Below, one piece after another: positions 35,624 through 43,226 of a stretch of 56,533 nucleotides of DNA. The position numbers and the translations under genes are program-made. The stretch is taken from positions 1-56,533 of the forward strand of contig JAGQWR010000008.1 in assembly GCA_020437105.1 (NCBI GenBank). The letters run 5' to 3'. The notes under the pieces were generated by a model. It ran no database searches. It was not told the origin of the DNA and worked only from the letters and a program-made list of their open reading frames with translations. Source of the DNA: Saprospiraceae bacterium. Lineage in GTDB: Bacteria; Bacteroidota; Bacteroidia; Chitinophagales; Saprospiraceae. Numbering within the stretch: position 1 is the stretch's first letter; each line of letters begins with the position of its first letter.

Positions 35624-35855
35624 CCCCGACGGGGTTTAGATCTTGGTTTGGATTATGGACTACAAAGATTTATCTCCTACGGAGATGGGGTTTGTTTTTT
35701 TAATCACTGATTTGGCCGGAAATTTTATTTGCATTTACCTCCTACGTGTTATTTTACATATCCAACACCAGGGTTAGGAATCGACTTTTTGCTCCAGCGG
35801 AGCAACCTCTTTGTAGTATTTCAAATGGACAGATTTTTTAGAGCTCCGTAGGAGC
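35624..35855. repeat. REP-like cluster of short palindromes
   Basis: The cluster has four units: CCCC-GAC-GGGG (35624-35634), ATCTCC-TAC-GGAGAT (35672-35686), GCTCC-AGC-GGAGC (35791-35803) and GCTCC-GTA-GGAGC (35843-35855). CTACAAAGA at 35660-35668 faces TCTTTGTAG at 35808-35816, so the two middle units form mirrored half-elements. Similar dispersed units are familiar from Bacteroidota genomes (recollection). Confidence 0.7.
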
Positions 35856-35884
35856 GGCACCTTTCCACCAGCCCTGACTCCTGT

Positions 35885-36295
35885 TTATTTGGCAGGATAC
35901 TCCACATAATTGCGAGGCGTCTCCCAAAGTTTGACACCAATCTCATATCGGTCGGCCAAATTGTTGCGCAGGATGTTCCAGATTACATAACAAATATGCT
36001 CTGCTGTTGGGTTTAAGTCTCTGAATTCTTCTGTATCCAGATTGAGGTTTTTATGGTCAAATCGGTTCTCAATCTGGTCTTCAATTAAAGCTTTTAAATC
36101 TTTTAGGTCAATCAAATAGCCTGTCTCCGGATCAACCTCTCCACTCAGCCTGACCTCTAATTCGTAATTGTGACCGTGGTAATTGTCATTGTTGCAAACA
36201 CCAAAAACAGCTTTGTTTTTCTCTGGCGACCAGTTGGGGTTATTCAGACGATGCGCTGCATTGAAATGGGCGCGGCGATAAATCGATATACGCAT
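35885..36295 (-). CDS. queD: 6-pyruvoyl-tetrahydropterin / 6-carboxy-tetrahydropterin synthase family protein
   Basis: A 136-residue enzyme of the PTPS/QueD family acting on dihydroneopterin triphosphate, in queuosine or pterin synthesis. The start at 36295 (MRISIYRRAHFNAAHRL) is preferred; the frame runs 23 codons further, into sequence without homology. The zinc-binding histidines are in FNAAHRL and NYHGHNYELEV, and the catalytic Cys is in VFGVCNNDN. The end ETPRNYVEYPAK carries the conserved substrate-binding Glu. The CNNDNYHGHNY motif is closer to the classical PTPS than to many QueD proteins, so the exact activity is not fixed and the symbol is tentative. It stands alone beside the palindrome cluster and is divergent from the glutathione peroxidase gene. 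Confidence 0.85.
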   Translation of the reverse strand: MRISIYRRAHFNAAHRLNNPNWSPEKNKAVFGVCNNDNYHGHNYELEVRLSGEVDPETGYLIDLKDLKALIEDQIENRFDHKNLNLDTEEFRDLNPTAEHICYVIWNILRNNLADRYEIGVKLWETPRNYVEYPAK

Positions 36296-36461
36296 AGGTA
36301 GGTTGTGATTCTTTGAAAGAAAACCGGAAAAGTGGCTGCTTTGTTCTGGGATAAGGTACTCCAAATTTATATTTCAAATAATAATTCGCATGGAGTCAAT
36401 GTGAAATCCGTACATTAGCTGAGTAGAAATAGATCTCAAACAGATAATTTTAGTAACAAGC

Positions 36462-36929
36462 GTGCATTCGATCCACCAATTTAAAGTTACGGATATCGAC
36501 GGAGGAGAGATAGATTTCAAATCATTTGAAGGAAAAAAGATCATAGTGGTCAATGTAGCCTCTCAATGCGGCTTCACGCCACAATACCAACAGCTGGAAG
36601 AGCTGTATCAGGAATTTTCTGAAAAATTGATCATTGTGGGTGTTCCGACCAATAATTTTGGCGGTCAGGAACCTGGAACAAATGATGAGATTCGTACTTT
36701 TTGCCAGATGAAATACGGCGTGAGCTTTCCGCTTTCCGCTAAAATAGATGTCCGGGAGAGTCCGGTATATCAGTGGCTGACAAGCGCTTCCAAAAATGGA
36801 GTGCTCGACAGTGAAGTAAGTTGGAATTTCCAAAAATACCTTTTGGATGAATCCGGCGCTCTGGTAAAAATGCTTCCTTCCTCCGTAAGTCCAATGGATG
36901 AGTCTGTATTGGATTGGTTAGGGGCTTAA
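36462..36929 (+). CDS. Glutathione peroxidase-family thiol peroxidase
   Basis: A 155-residue thioredoxin-fold peroxidase. The catalytic Cys36 is in NVASQCGFT, Gln69 in NNFGGQEPG and Trp121/Asn122 in SWNFQKYL, giving the GPx tetrad. It has cysteine, not selenocysteine. The start is a GTG (36462), with no better ATG in frame downstream in the expected region; an in-frame stop lies upstream at 36420. A TAATTTTA element sits 10 bases before the start, so the leader may be very short. The next gene, holB, begins 30 bases later. Such bacterial enzymes usually use thioredoxin rather than glutathione (family knowledge). Confidence 0.9.
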   Translation: MHSIHQFKVTDIDGGEIDFKSFEGKKIIVVNVASQCGFTPQYQQLEELYQEFSEKLIIVGVPTNNFGGQEPGTNDEIRTFCQMKYGVSFPLSAKIDVRESPVYQWLTSASKNGVLDSEVSWNFQKYLLDESGALVKMLPSSVSPMDESVLDWLGA

Positions 36930-36959
36930 GCCCGTCGAATAGCGCCAGGCTTCGGCTTT

Positions 36960-38102
36960 ATGCGCTTTAAGGATTTAATCGGACAGAAAGATACCCTCGT
37001 GCAAGTCAGGCAGATGCTTGATAGTGCCCGGATGCCGCATGCCATGATGTTTCTAGGTCAGAAAGGCTCCGGGAAATTGACTCTGGCCCTGGCCGTGGCG
37101 CAGGCTATTCTCTGTGAAAACAGAAACCCGGGAGAAGACTCCTGCGGACAATGTTCTCAGTGTCAGAAAGTGTCAAAATTGATCCATCCCGATCTCCATT
37201 TTTCCTTTCCTACTGTTGGCCCCAAAGCAACCAGCGATCAGTTTTTGCCTCAATGGCGGGAAGCACTCGCTGAAAATCCATTTCAAAATGGCTTTGAATG
37301 GTTACAGCGAATTGGTTCGGAAAACCAGCAGGGGAATATTACCAAAGAGGAGTGTACTCGGATCTTGCATAAGATTGGACTAAAGGTCTTTGAAGGTTCA
37401 CATAAAGTATTGATCATTTGGTTGCCCGAATACTTGGGCAATGAAGGGAATCGTTTGTTGAAACTGATTGAGGAGCCCCCAGAGCAAACGGTGTTTATTT
37501 TGGTGGCCGAAGAAGCCGACAAAATTCTTAATACGATACTTTCCAGGTGTCAGGTTATTCGGATTCCGCCTATGGGAGATGCGGTTATTCGGGACGCACT
37601 GGTTTCTAAGCAGCAACTTTCTGAAGAACAGGCAAGCGCGCTGGCATTCCTATCGGATGGAAACTATAATGAAGCACTTCGTTTACATCAGGAAGGAATT
37701 AACGACCATGCTTCCGATTTTATAGCCTGGCTACGTGCCTGTTATCAGGGTAAACCAGCTGAGCTGGTAGAGTGGTCAAATAAGTTGGGCGGACTGGGAA
37801 GAGAAAATCAAAAACAATTACTGCAATACGGACTTCATTTTCTTCGTGAACTGATGAGTTTGAAGACTCGGGGAGTAGAAGCCGTTCGATTGCAGGCTAA
37901 TGAACTGGAAACTGCAAAACGAATGGATAAGGTGATCAGTTGGCTTCGACTTGAAGCATTTGCCGAGCTGTTTTCAGTAAATATTTATCATATAGAACGA
38001 AATGCCCATGCCAGGTTACAATTCCTGGATGCCGGCATTCGAATCTACCAAATCTTTAAATCGGAGGACCATGAGTTGCGCAGGCTGTTCAATAAAGCAT
38101 AA
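36960..38102 (+). CDS. holB: DNA polymerase III subunit delta'
   Basis: A 380-residue clamp-loader component that works with DnaX. It resembles the AAA+ core of DnaX, but its Walker A reads GQKGSGKL where the Thr/Ser is Leu, so it probably does not hydrolyse ATP, as expected for delta'. A four-cysteine zinc module (CENRNPGEDSCGQCSQC) follows. The sensor-like segment AEEADKILNTILSRCQVIRI and the lid precede a helical C-terminal domain. The size is normal. It precedes ricT with a 32-base overlap, an order common in Bacteroidota. dnaX is at 13421 in the same window. Confidence 0.93.
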   Translation: MRFKDLIGQKDTLVQVRQMLDSARMPHAMMFLGQKGSGKLTLALAVAQAILCENRNPGEDSCGQCSQCQKVSKLIHPDLHFSFPTVGPKATSDQFLPQWREALAENPFQNGFEWLQRIGSENQQGNITKEECTRILHKIGLKVFEGSHKVLIIWLPEYLGNEGNRLLKLIEEPPEQTVFILVAEEADKILNTILSRCQVIRIPPMGDAVIRDALVSKQQLSEEQASALAFLSDGNYNEALRLHQEGINDHASDFIAWLRACYQGKPAELVEWSNKLGGLGRENQKQLLQYGLHFLRELMSLKTRGVEAVRLQANELETAKRMDKVISWLRLEAFAELFSVNIYHIERNAHARLQFLDAGIRIYQIFKSEDHELRRLFNKA

Positions 38103-39258
38103 CGACGGTGAACCCCTTGGTTGTCGGAGCAATGGAAATTGCTCCACAGGTGGTTGCAATCGACTAAATACCTACGATTGGGTAACCGTAATGGATATCC
38201 AGGACGTGGATAATTATGACATCGTAGAGGTAAGTTTTAAAAATGGATCCCGGAAGGCATTCTTTCATAATCCCCCTCAAACACAAACATCAACCGGCGA
38301 CCTGGTCGCTGTTGAAACCGGAAGCGGATATGATATCGGAAGTATTACCCTTTCCGGTGAATTAGTAAGACTTCAACTAAAGAAAAAGAAGGTTCGGGAA
38401 GAGTCTGTTTCTCTGGCTGTATTACGCCGCGCCAATGAAAGAGATCTGGAGCGCCAACGGGAAGCCCGACAGGTAGAGCAAAGCACCATGGTACGCGCAC
38501 GGGCAATTGCCCGAAGCCTGGATCTGGATATGAAAATTGGCGATGTTGAATATCAAGCAGATAAACGAAAAGCAACCTTTTATTACACCGCTGACGGGCG
38601 AGTCGATTTCCGTGAGCTAATCCGCTTTTTTGCCAAGGAGTTTCGGGTGAAAATCGAGATGCGGCAAATTGGTGCCAGGCAGGAATCTGCTCGTATTGGC
38701 GGACTGGGATCTTGTGGCAGAGAGCTTTGCTGTTCAACCTGGTTAACCGATTTTAAATCAGTGTCAACGACAGCTGCACGATACCAGAACCTGGCTATTA
38801 ACCAGGCAAAACTATCCGGTCAGTGTGGTCGCCTGAAATGCTGTTTGAATTACGAACTAGACACCTACATGGATGCGCTGGAGCAATTCCCGGATGATGT
38901 GGATGTATTGAAAACCCATGCGGGTAAAGCACGCTTGGTAAAAACAGATATATTCAAGGGTATTATGTACTATGCCTTTGATCGGGAAGGAGGCAGAGGG
39001 AAAACCTATGCCATGGATTTAGAGCGGGTAAAAGACATTAAGGCCATGAACGCACGGGGTGAATTCCCACCGGATTTGGTAGCTTTGCAAATTCTGGAAG
39101 AGGTTGAACCTGTTGTCGATTTTGAAAGCGTGAATGATGTCATTGAATTACCTCCTGAAGAACGTCGGAAGTCAAATAAAAAACGGCGACCAAACAGAAA
39201 TCGAAACAGAAATCGCAAACCTCCACAGAATAATAAAAGGGGCGGGAAACCGAATTAA
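38071..39258 (+). CDS. ricT: PSP1-domain protein, RicT/YaaT-like
   Basis: A 395-residue protein starting at ATG 38071, inside the end of holB and preceded by GGAGG; the earlier in-frame Met would start inside holB. The N-terminus has a cysteine-rich segment (CAGC, CRSNGNCSTGGC). The PSP1 domain (about 60-290) has DIVEVSFKNGSRKAFFHNP and CGRELCCSTWL, then CGRLKCCLNYE. The C-terminal tail is Lys/Arg/Asn-rich (about 365-395). RicT (YaaT) of Bacillus works with RicA and RicF in an iron-sulfur complex affecting RNA processing; whether this holds here is inferred from domain only. The next gene, lpdA, is 57 bases downstream. Confidence 0.9.
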   Translation: MSCAGCSIKHNDGEPLGCRSNGNCSTGGCNRLNTYDWVTVMDIQDVDNYDIVEVSFKNGSRKAFFHNPPQTQTSTGDLVAVETGSGYDIGSITLSGELVRLQLKKKKVREESVSLAVLRRANERDLERQREARQVEQSTMVRARAIARSLDLDMKIGDVEYQADKRKATFYYTADGRVDFRELIRFFAKEFRVKIEMRQIGARQESARIGGLGSCGRELCCSTWLTDFKSVSTTAARYQNLAINQAKLSGQCGRLKCCLNYELDTYMDALEQFPDDVDVLKTHAGKARLVKTDIFKGIMYYAFDREGGRGKTYAMDLERVKDIKAMNARGEFPPDLVALQILEEVEPVVDFESVNDVIELPPEERRKSNKKRRPNRNRNRNRKPPQNNKRGGKPN

Positions 39259-39315
39259 TCCTGGGTTGTTTCCTTAAAGAGTCCTTCAACTAAAGAAATT
39301 ATAGATTTTTCGCTT

Positions 39316-40719
39316 ATGAAATACGATGTTACAGTTATTGGTTCCGGCCCCGGTGGTTATGTTGCTGCCATTCGGTGTGCTCAATTGGGAATGAAAACAG
39401 CTATCATCGAACGTTATCCAGTGCTTGGCGGGACCTGTCTGAATGTAGGCTGTATCCCTTCAAAGGCTCTTTTGGATTCCTCCGAACATTACCATACTGC
39501 GCATAATCGCTTTGCCGAACATGGTATTGAGTTGAAAGACTTAAAGGTCAATATGCCGCAAATGATTAAGCGGAAAACAGAGGTGGTGGATCAGAATGTG
39601 CAAGGCATCAGTTTTCTGATGAAGAAGAATAAAATTGATGTGTTTCACGGGCACGGTTCCTTTGTCGATGCACATACGATTTCAGTTGCCGCTGATGATG
39701 GAAAAACCCAAACAGTGGAAACGGAGAAGGTGATTATTGCAACCGGCTCCAAACCAATTGTGCCTGCCGCTTTTAACTATGATAAAAATCGGGTGATCAC
39801 TTCCACCGAAGCCCTGAATATTGACAAGGTTCCAAAACGGATGGTTGTGATCGGCGCCGGTGTGATCGGACTGGAATTAGGTTCGGTATATGCCCGACTG
39901 GGAACAGAAGTGGAGGTCGTGGAATTTCAGGATCGTGTCCTAGCCGGAATGGATAAGGATTGCGGAAAAGAGCTGCAGCGTTCTCTTAAGAAACTAGGTA
40001 TGAAGTTTTACCTGGGCCATCAGGTTAATTCGGTGAAAGCCCTAAAAACCAAGGTGCAGGTTGAAGTTCAAAAACGCGATTCAGAAGAAACCTTTAGCCT
40101 GGAAGCAGATTATTGCCTGGTAGCAATCGGACGTAAACCTTACACAGATAATTTAGGACTTGATAAGATCGGACTCTCAACGGATGATCGGGGGCGTATT
40201 CCTGTAAATGAGCATTTGGAAACATCTGTTCCCGGAGTTTTTGCCATTGGCGATGTTATCAAGGGCGCCATGCTTGCGCACAAAGCGGAGGAGGAAGGTG
40301 TTTTGGTGGCCGAATGGATGGCCGGGCAAAAACCACATATCAATTACAACCTGATACCGGGTGTTGTTTATACCTGGCCGGAGGTGGCAGCTGTTGGTCA
40401 GACAGAAGAGCAACTTAAAGAAGCGGGTATTCCTTATAAATCGGGAAAATTTCCTTTTAAAGCACTCGGACGAGCTCGGGCCAGTATGGATGTGGAAGGG
40501 ATGGTTAAGGTGCTTGCGCATGAAACGACAGATGAAATTCTGGGTGTACACATGGTGGGCGCACGTACGGCTGATATGATTGCAGAAGCAGTTGCCTTAA
40601 TGGAGTTTCGAGCTTCTGCGGAGGATGCAGCTCGTATGAGTCATGCGCATCCAACATATACGGAAGCGATGAAAGAAGCAGCTTTAGCCGCTACCGGAAA
40701 CCGGGCGCTGCATATTTAA
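39316..40719 (+). CDS. lpdA: Dihydrolipoyl dehydrogenase
   Basis: A 467-residue flavoprotein that reoxidises the lipoyl groups of 2-oxoacid dehydrogenase complexes and the glycine cleavage system. The FAD motif VTVIGSGPGGYVAAIRCAQ is at the N-terminus. The redox-active disulfide is Cys41/Cys46 in GGTCLNVGCIPSKALL. The NAD motif RMVVIGAGVIGLELGSVYARL is near 175. The C-terminal His/Glu pair is in SHAHPTYTEAMKEA. The length is normal. The substrate complexes are not in this window; glyA, a one-carbon partner of glycine cleavage, is at 51727. Confidence 0.97.
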   Translation: MKYDVTVIGSGPGGYVAAIRCAQLGMKTAIIERYPVLGGTCLNVGCIPSKALLDSSEHYHTAHNRFAEHGIELKDLKVNMPQMIKRKTEVVDQNVQGISFLMKKNKIDVFHGHGSFVDAHTISVAADDGKTQTVETEKVIIATGSKPIVPAAFNYDKNRVITSTEALNIDKVPKRMVVIGAGVIGLELGSVYARLGTEVEVVEFQDRVLAGMDKDCGKELQRSLKKLGMKFYLGHQVNSVKALKTKVQVEVQKRDSEETFSLEADYCLVAIGRKPYTDNLGLDKIGLSTDDRGRIPVNEHLETSVPGVFAIGDVIKGAMLAHKAEEEGVLVAEWMAGQKPHINYNLIPGVVYTWPEVAAVGQTEEQLKEAGIPYKSGKFPFKALGRARASMDVEGMVKVLAHETTDEILGVHMVGARTADMIAEAVALMEFRASAEDAARMSHAHPTYTEAMKEAALAATGNRALHI

Positions 40720-40732
40720 TTTCTCAGGTTTT

Positions 40733-41563
40733 ATGTTCTTTCGAACCAGTAGTTTACTCTTACTGCTTTTCGCTTTGTGTGCCTGCCACAAAGAAGCCCG
40801 GGTAGTACGATATGCGGCGATTGCACATACCAGATTGTGTGATGGTACCCCGCCGGATACGCCTGACCCGCGCCTGCAAACGCTGGATTTACCCGATTTT
40901 GATATGCGCTGGATGGTGGGCGATATGGCTTGCAACTCCAGTAATAAATCACAAACCCTGTTCTTTTTAGATTCCCTCTTTGATCTGGCCAATACAAATA
41001 CACTTTGGGCCATCGGAAACCACGACGATGATGACACGGAGTTGCTGGGCGAGGTAACGGAGCGACCGACCTTTTATACCTACACCCGAAACGGTATCGT
41101 TTTTTTGGTTCTTGATACACAGCTGGACCAATGCCGTATAGAAGGGAAGCAACTTGAAATGTTCCACAGTGTAACGGATACCATTCGCGAAAGCACCCAT
41201 TTAGTTATTCTGCATCATAAGTTAATCTGGTTGCCTGAGCATCCGGATTTGGAATCGAAAATTTCCAAACTGTCTAATGCAGATATTTGCGAAGCGCCCT
41301 ACTGCCTGTTTAAGAATAATTTTTACCAGGACCTTTATCCTGTCTTGGAGAAACTATCCAAAAAGGGGGTAGAGGTGATTTGCCTTGCCGGCGATATTGG
41401 GGTACGCGCTAAAACATTTGAATGGGATTTTAATCCAAATTTCCATTTGCTTGCGACCGGCTGGAGTAAAATTTCGGAAGACGACCAATTTTTAATTTTC
41501 GAACACAACCTGGATACGGATGAGTTGGTTTGGCATTTTGAGCCACTAAGCCTTCCTAGATGA
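40733..41563 (+). CDS. Metallophosphoesterase-like lipoprotein
   Basis: A 276-residue exported protein. The signal peptide has a lipobox-like LFALCAC near residue 18. Calcineurin-type metal ligands appear in MRWMVGDMACN, LWAIGNHDDDD, VILHHKLIW and ICLAGDIGV, though the very first DxH of the superfamily is not evident. The protein may cleave phosphomonoesters or diesters in the periplasm or at the cell surface (inference). It follows lpdA by 13 bases, so co-transcription is possible, and its end overlaps the next convergent gene by 18 bases. Confidence 0.78.
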   Translation: MFFRTSSLLLLLFALCACHKEARVVRYAAIAHTRLCDGTPPDTPDPRLQTLDLPDFDMRWMVGDMACNSSNKSQTLFFLDSLFDLANTNTLWAIGNHDDDDTELLGEVTERPTFYTYTRNGIVFLVLDTQLDQCRIEGKQLEMFHSVTDTIRESTHLVILHHKLIWLPEHPDLESKISKLSNADICEAPYCLFKNNFYQDLYPVLEKLSKKGVEVICLAGDIGVRAKTFEWDFNPNFHLLATGWSKISEDDQFLIFEHNLDTDELVWHFEPLSLPR

Positions 41564-42976
41564 TTTGTTCAGTTCACCCAGTTTTGCCAGAATCCAGGCT
41601 TTGTCGGCCAGCGCCTTGCAATCCTCAATTTGAAGATGGATTCTCTCTAACGCTTTTTGATCAAATGGCGCAACTGTTGACAGCTTTCGCACAAAGCGAA
41701 TCACATTGAGGTACTGCTGTTTTAAATCCTTGCTGATTAGCTGGTTTCGGCGGAGATAAATCCGGAAACTTTCTGCCAGAGAATCCAATGCGAGAAACTC
41801 CCCTAATTCGAAGTATGTTTTCAGGAGCATGAGTTTGCCTCCAAGTGCATAGGAGATGTTTTTATACTCAACTTCGCGTAGCTGTTCGATGACCTGTTCA
41901 TACTTTTCCTGTTGGAAATACACCTTAGCCAGATTGTAGTTTAAGGCATTTTCCTGATTACTTTCCGGAAGTTGGGGCGTATATTCCTGAATGAATTGCT
42001 CGACCCAGTCAAATGACCGGACATAAAGTCCGACGGTAATGATGTTTTTGTAGTGTTGCGGATCCAGCTCTTGTCCGTTGAAAATAATCTGTTGCTTAAG
42101 CGTGTCTTTATATAAAATGAACAATTCCTGAAAATAGTCCTGTCGGCCCTGATTGATCTTTGTGTCAATGCAATAGTTGATCAGGTGGATGAACAATTGC
42201 TGCTGTTCTTTTTTCTCAAAGCGCTGTCCGAGCTGAATTAATAATTGAAGAAGTTGCTGGTAATAGTGCTCTTCATCAGGCAAAAGCATCATGTTGGCAG
42301 CGAGAAAATAGGCGCGCACGATGTCCTCCTTTAGAAACGCTGAATGGGCAACATATTCCAGGAAGTCTGGAGGAAGTTGTATGTGTGCTTCTTGTTGGAG
42401 TGTTTTCTGATAACCCAGGAAATCGCAATAATTTTTAAGTTTTTGAGATATGTAATAACAATCCAGCTGGTAATCAGCGTTTTCAAGGTGTTTGAAAGTG
42501 CGTACCCTTTTCTCTGAAAGCTCCAGGTTTTGGTGTTGGTAGTGTTCTACCCGGGATAATTGATGGTGGAAGTGCGGTGCCAGGATTCCGGGATCGAGTG
42601 ATTGGCGATTAATGCTGCGCACAACCCCTTCAAAGTGCTTATGGAGTTCTACTTTGTTTACAGAAGCCAGTAGGAGGGTTTGAGCAGTTAGCGGACTTTT
42701 TTGCAACTGCTCGTATGTTAGAAATTCAAGAGCCAGACTATGTAGGTTGCTGAGCAGATGGCGGAAAGCCTGATCATCATATGGTCTTTGTGGGTATAAA
42801 TGAGCCCAACATTTTTTTTTATTTGGTGGAGATGCAACACTTTCAAATAAAAAATCATATAACTTACAAAGCTCTTCGTTTTCATTGAAAAAAGGAGAAT
42901 GTAAAAATTTCCGTAAACGCCTCCGATCCCGGGTGTTGATATTGCGGAGAAGCAACATGATCTTACTGCGGTTCAT
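41546..42976 (-). CDS. Uncharacterised helical protein
   Basis: A 476-residue protein with no signal peptide or membrane helices. Its composition is rich in Leu, Gln, Glu and Tyr, with long predicted helices and TPR-like pairs (e.g. YNLAKVYFQQEKYEQVIEQL near 350-370). A Lys/Arg-rich start (MNRSKIMLLLRNINTRDRR) begins the molecule. It is not recognised as a known family. It converges on the metallophosphoesterase lipoprotein, overlapping it by 18 bases. Similar long helical proteins of unknown function are frequent in Saprospiria (recollection). It may be a scaffold. Confidence 0.7.
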   Translation of the reverse strand: MNRSKIMLLLRNINTRDRRRLRKFLHSPFFNENEELCKLYDFLFESVASPPNKKKCWAHLYPQRPYDDQAFRHLLSNLHSLALEFLTYEQLQKSPLTAQTLLLASVNKVELHKHFEGVVRSINRQSLDPGILAPHFHHQLSRVEHYQHQNLELSEKRVRTFKHLENADYQLDCYYISQKLKNYCDFLGYQKTLQQEAHIQLPPDFLEYVAHSAFLKEDIVRAYFLAANMMLLPDEEHYYQQLLQLLIQLGQRFEKKEQQQLFIHLINYCIDTKINQGRQDYFQELFILYKDTLKQQIIFNGQELDPQHYKNIITVGLYVRSFDWVEQFIQEYTPQLPESNQENALNYNLAKVYFQQEKYEQVIEQLREVEYKNISYALGGKLMLLKTYFELGEFLALDSLAESFRIYLRRNQLISKDLKQQYLNVIRFVRKLSTVAPFDQKALERIHLQIEDCKALADKAWILAKLGELNKSSRKA

Positions 42977-43170
42977 CTTGATTTTTTAGGCTCCAGGCCA
43001 ACGTTTTTCCCTGAAAGGGAGTCTTACATAATATAGGCCAGTCTGAAATTTCTATAAAGTATTGAACAAATATGCTAATAATCAATTGCTTTTACATTGA
43101 TTATCAGTGTTTTTTGAAGGAAATGACAAGTTGAAGACTCTTACAAAGAGGTTGATTTGTACTATCTTCA

Positions 43171-43192
43171 AAAAATGCTTTTGTGCATTTTT
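43171..43192 (+). repeat. Hairpin upstream of the frameshifted T9SS gene
   Basis: AAAAATGC (43171-43178) pairs with GCATTTTT (43185-43192), loop TTTTGT, 35 bases before the start codon at 43227. It could be a terminator-like or regulatory leader element. Confidence 0.5.
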
Positions 43193-43226
43193 GTATCGTC
43201 CTTAGTACTGTCAAAAAACAAGTTCG

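Larger units (their letters stand above)
35509..35884. other. 376-base noncoding region with clustered palindromes
   Basis: No gene is visible between the second tandem T9SS gene and the PTPS-family gene. It holds an inverted repeat at 35541-35576 and four short palindromes from 35624 to 35855, described separately. Fifteen-base words recur in inverted orientation within it. Confidence 0.65.

Noticed and set aside
35430..35624. A small minus-strand gene after the tandem T9SS pair
   Set aside because: It overlaps the coding end and the inverted repeat, and its product has no recognisable features.
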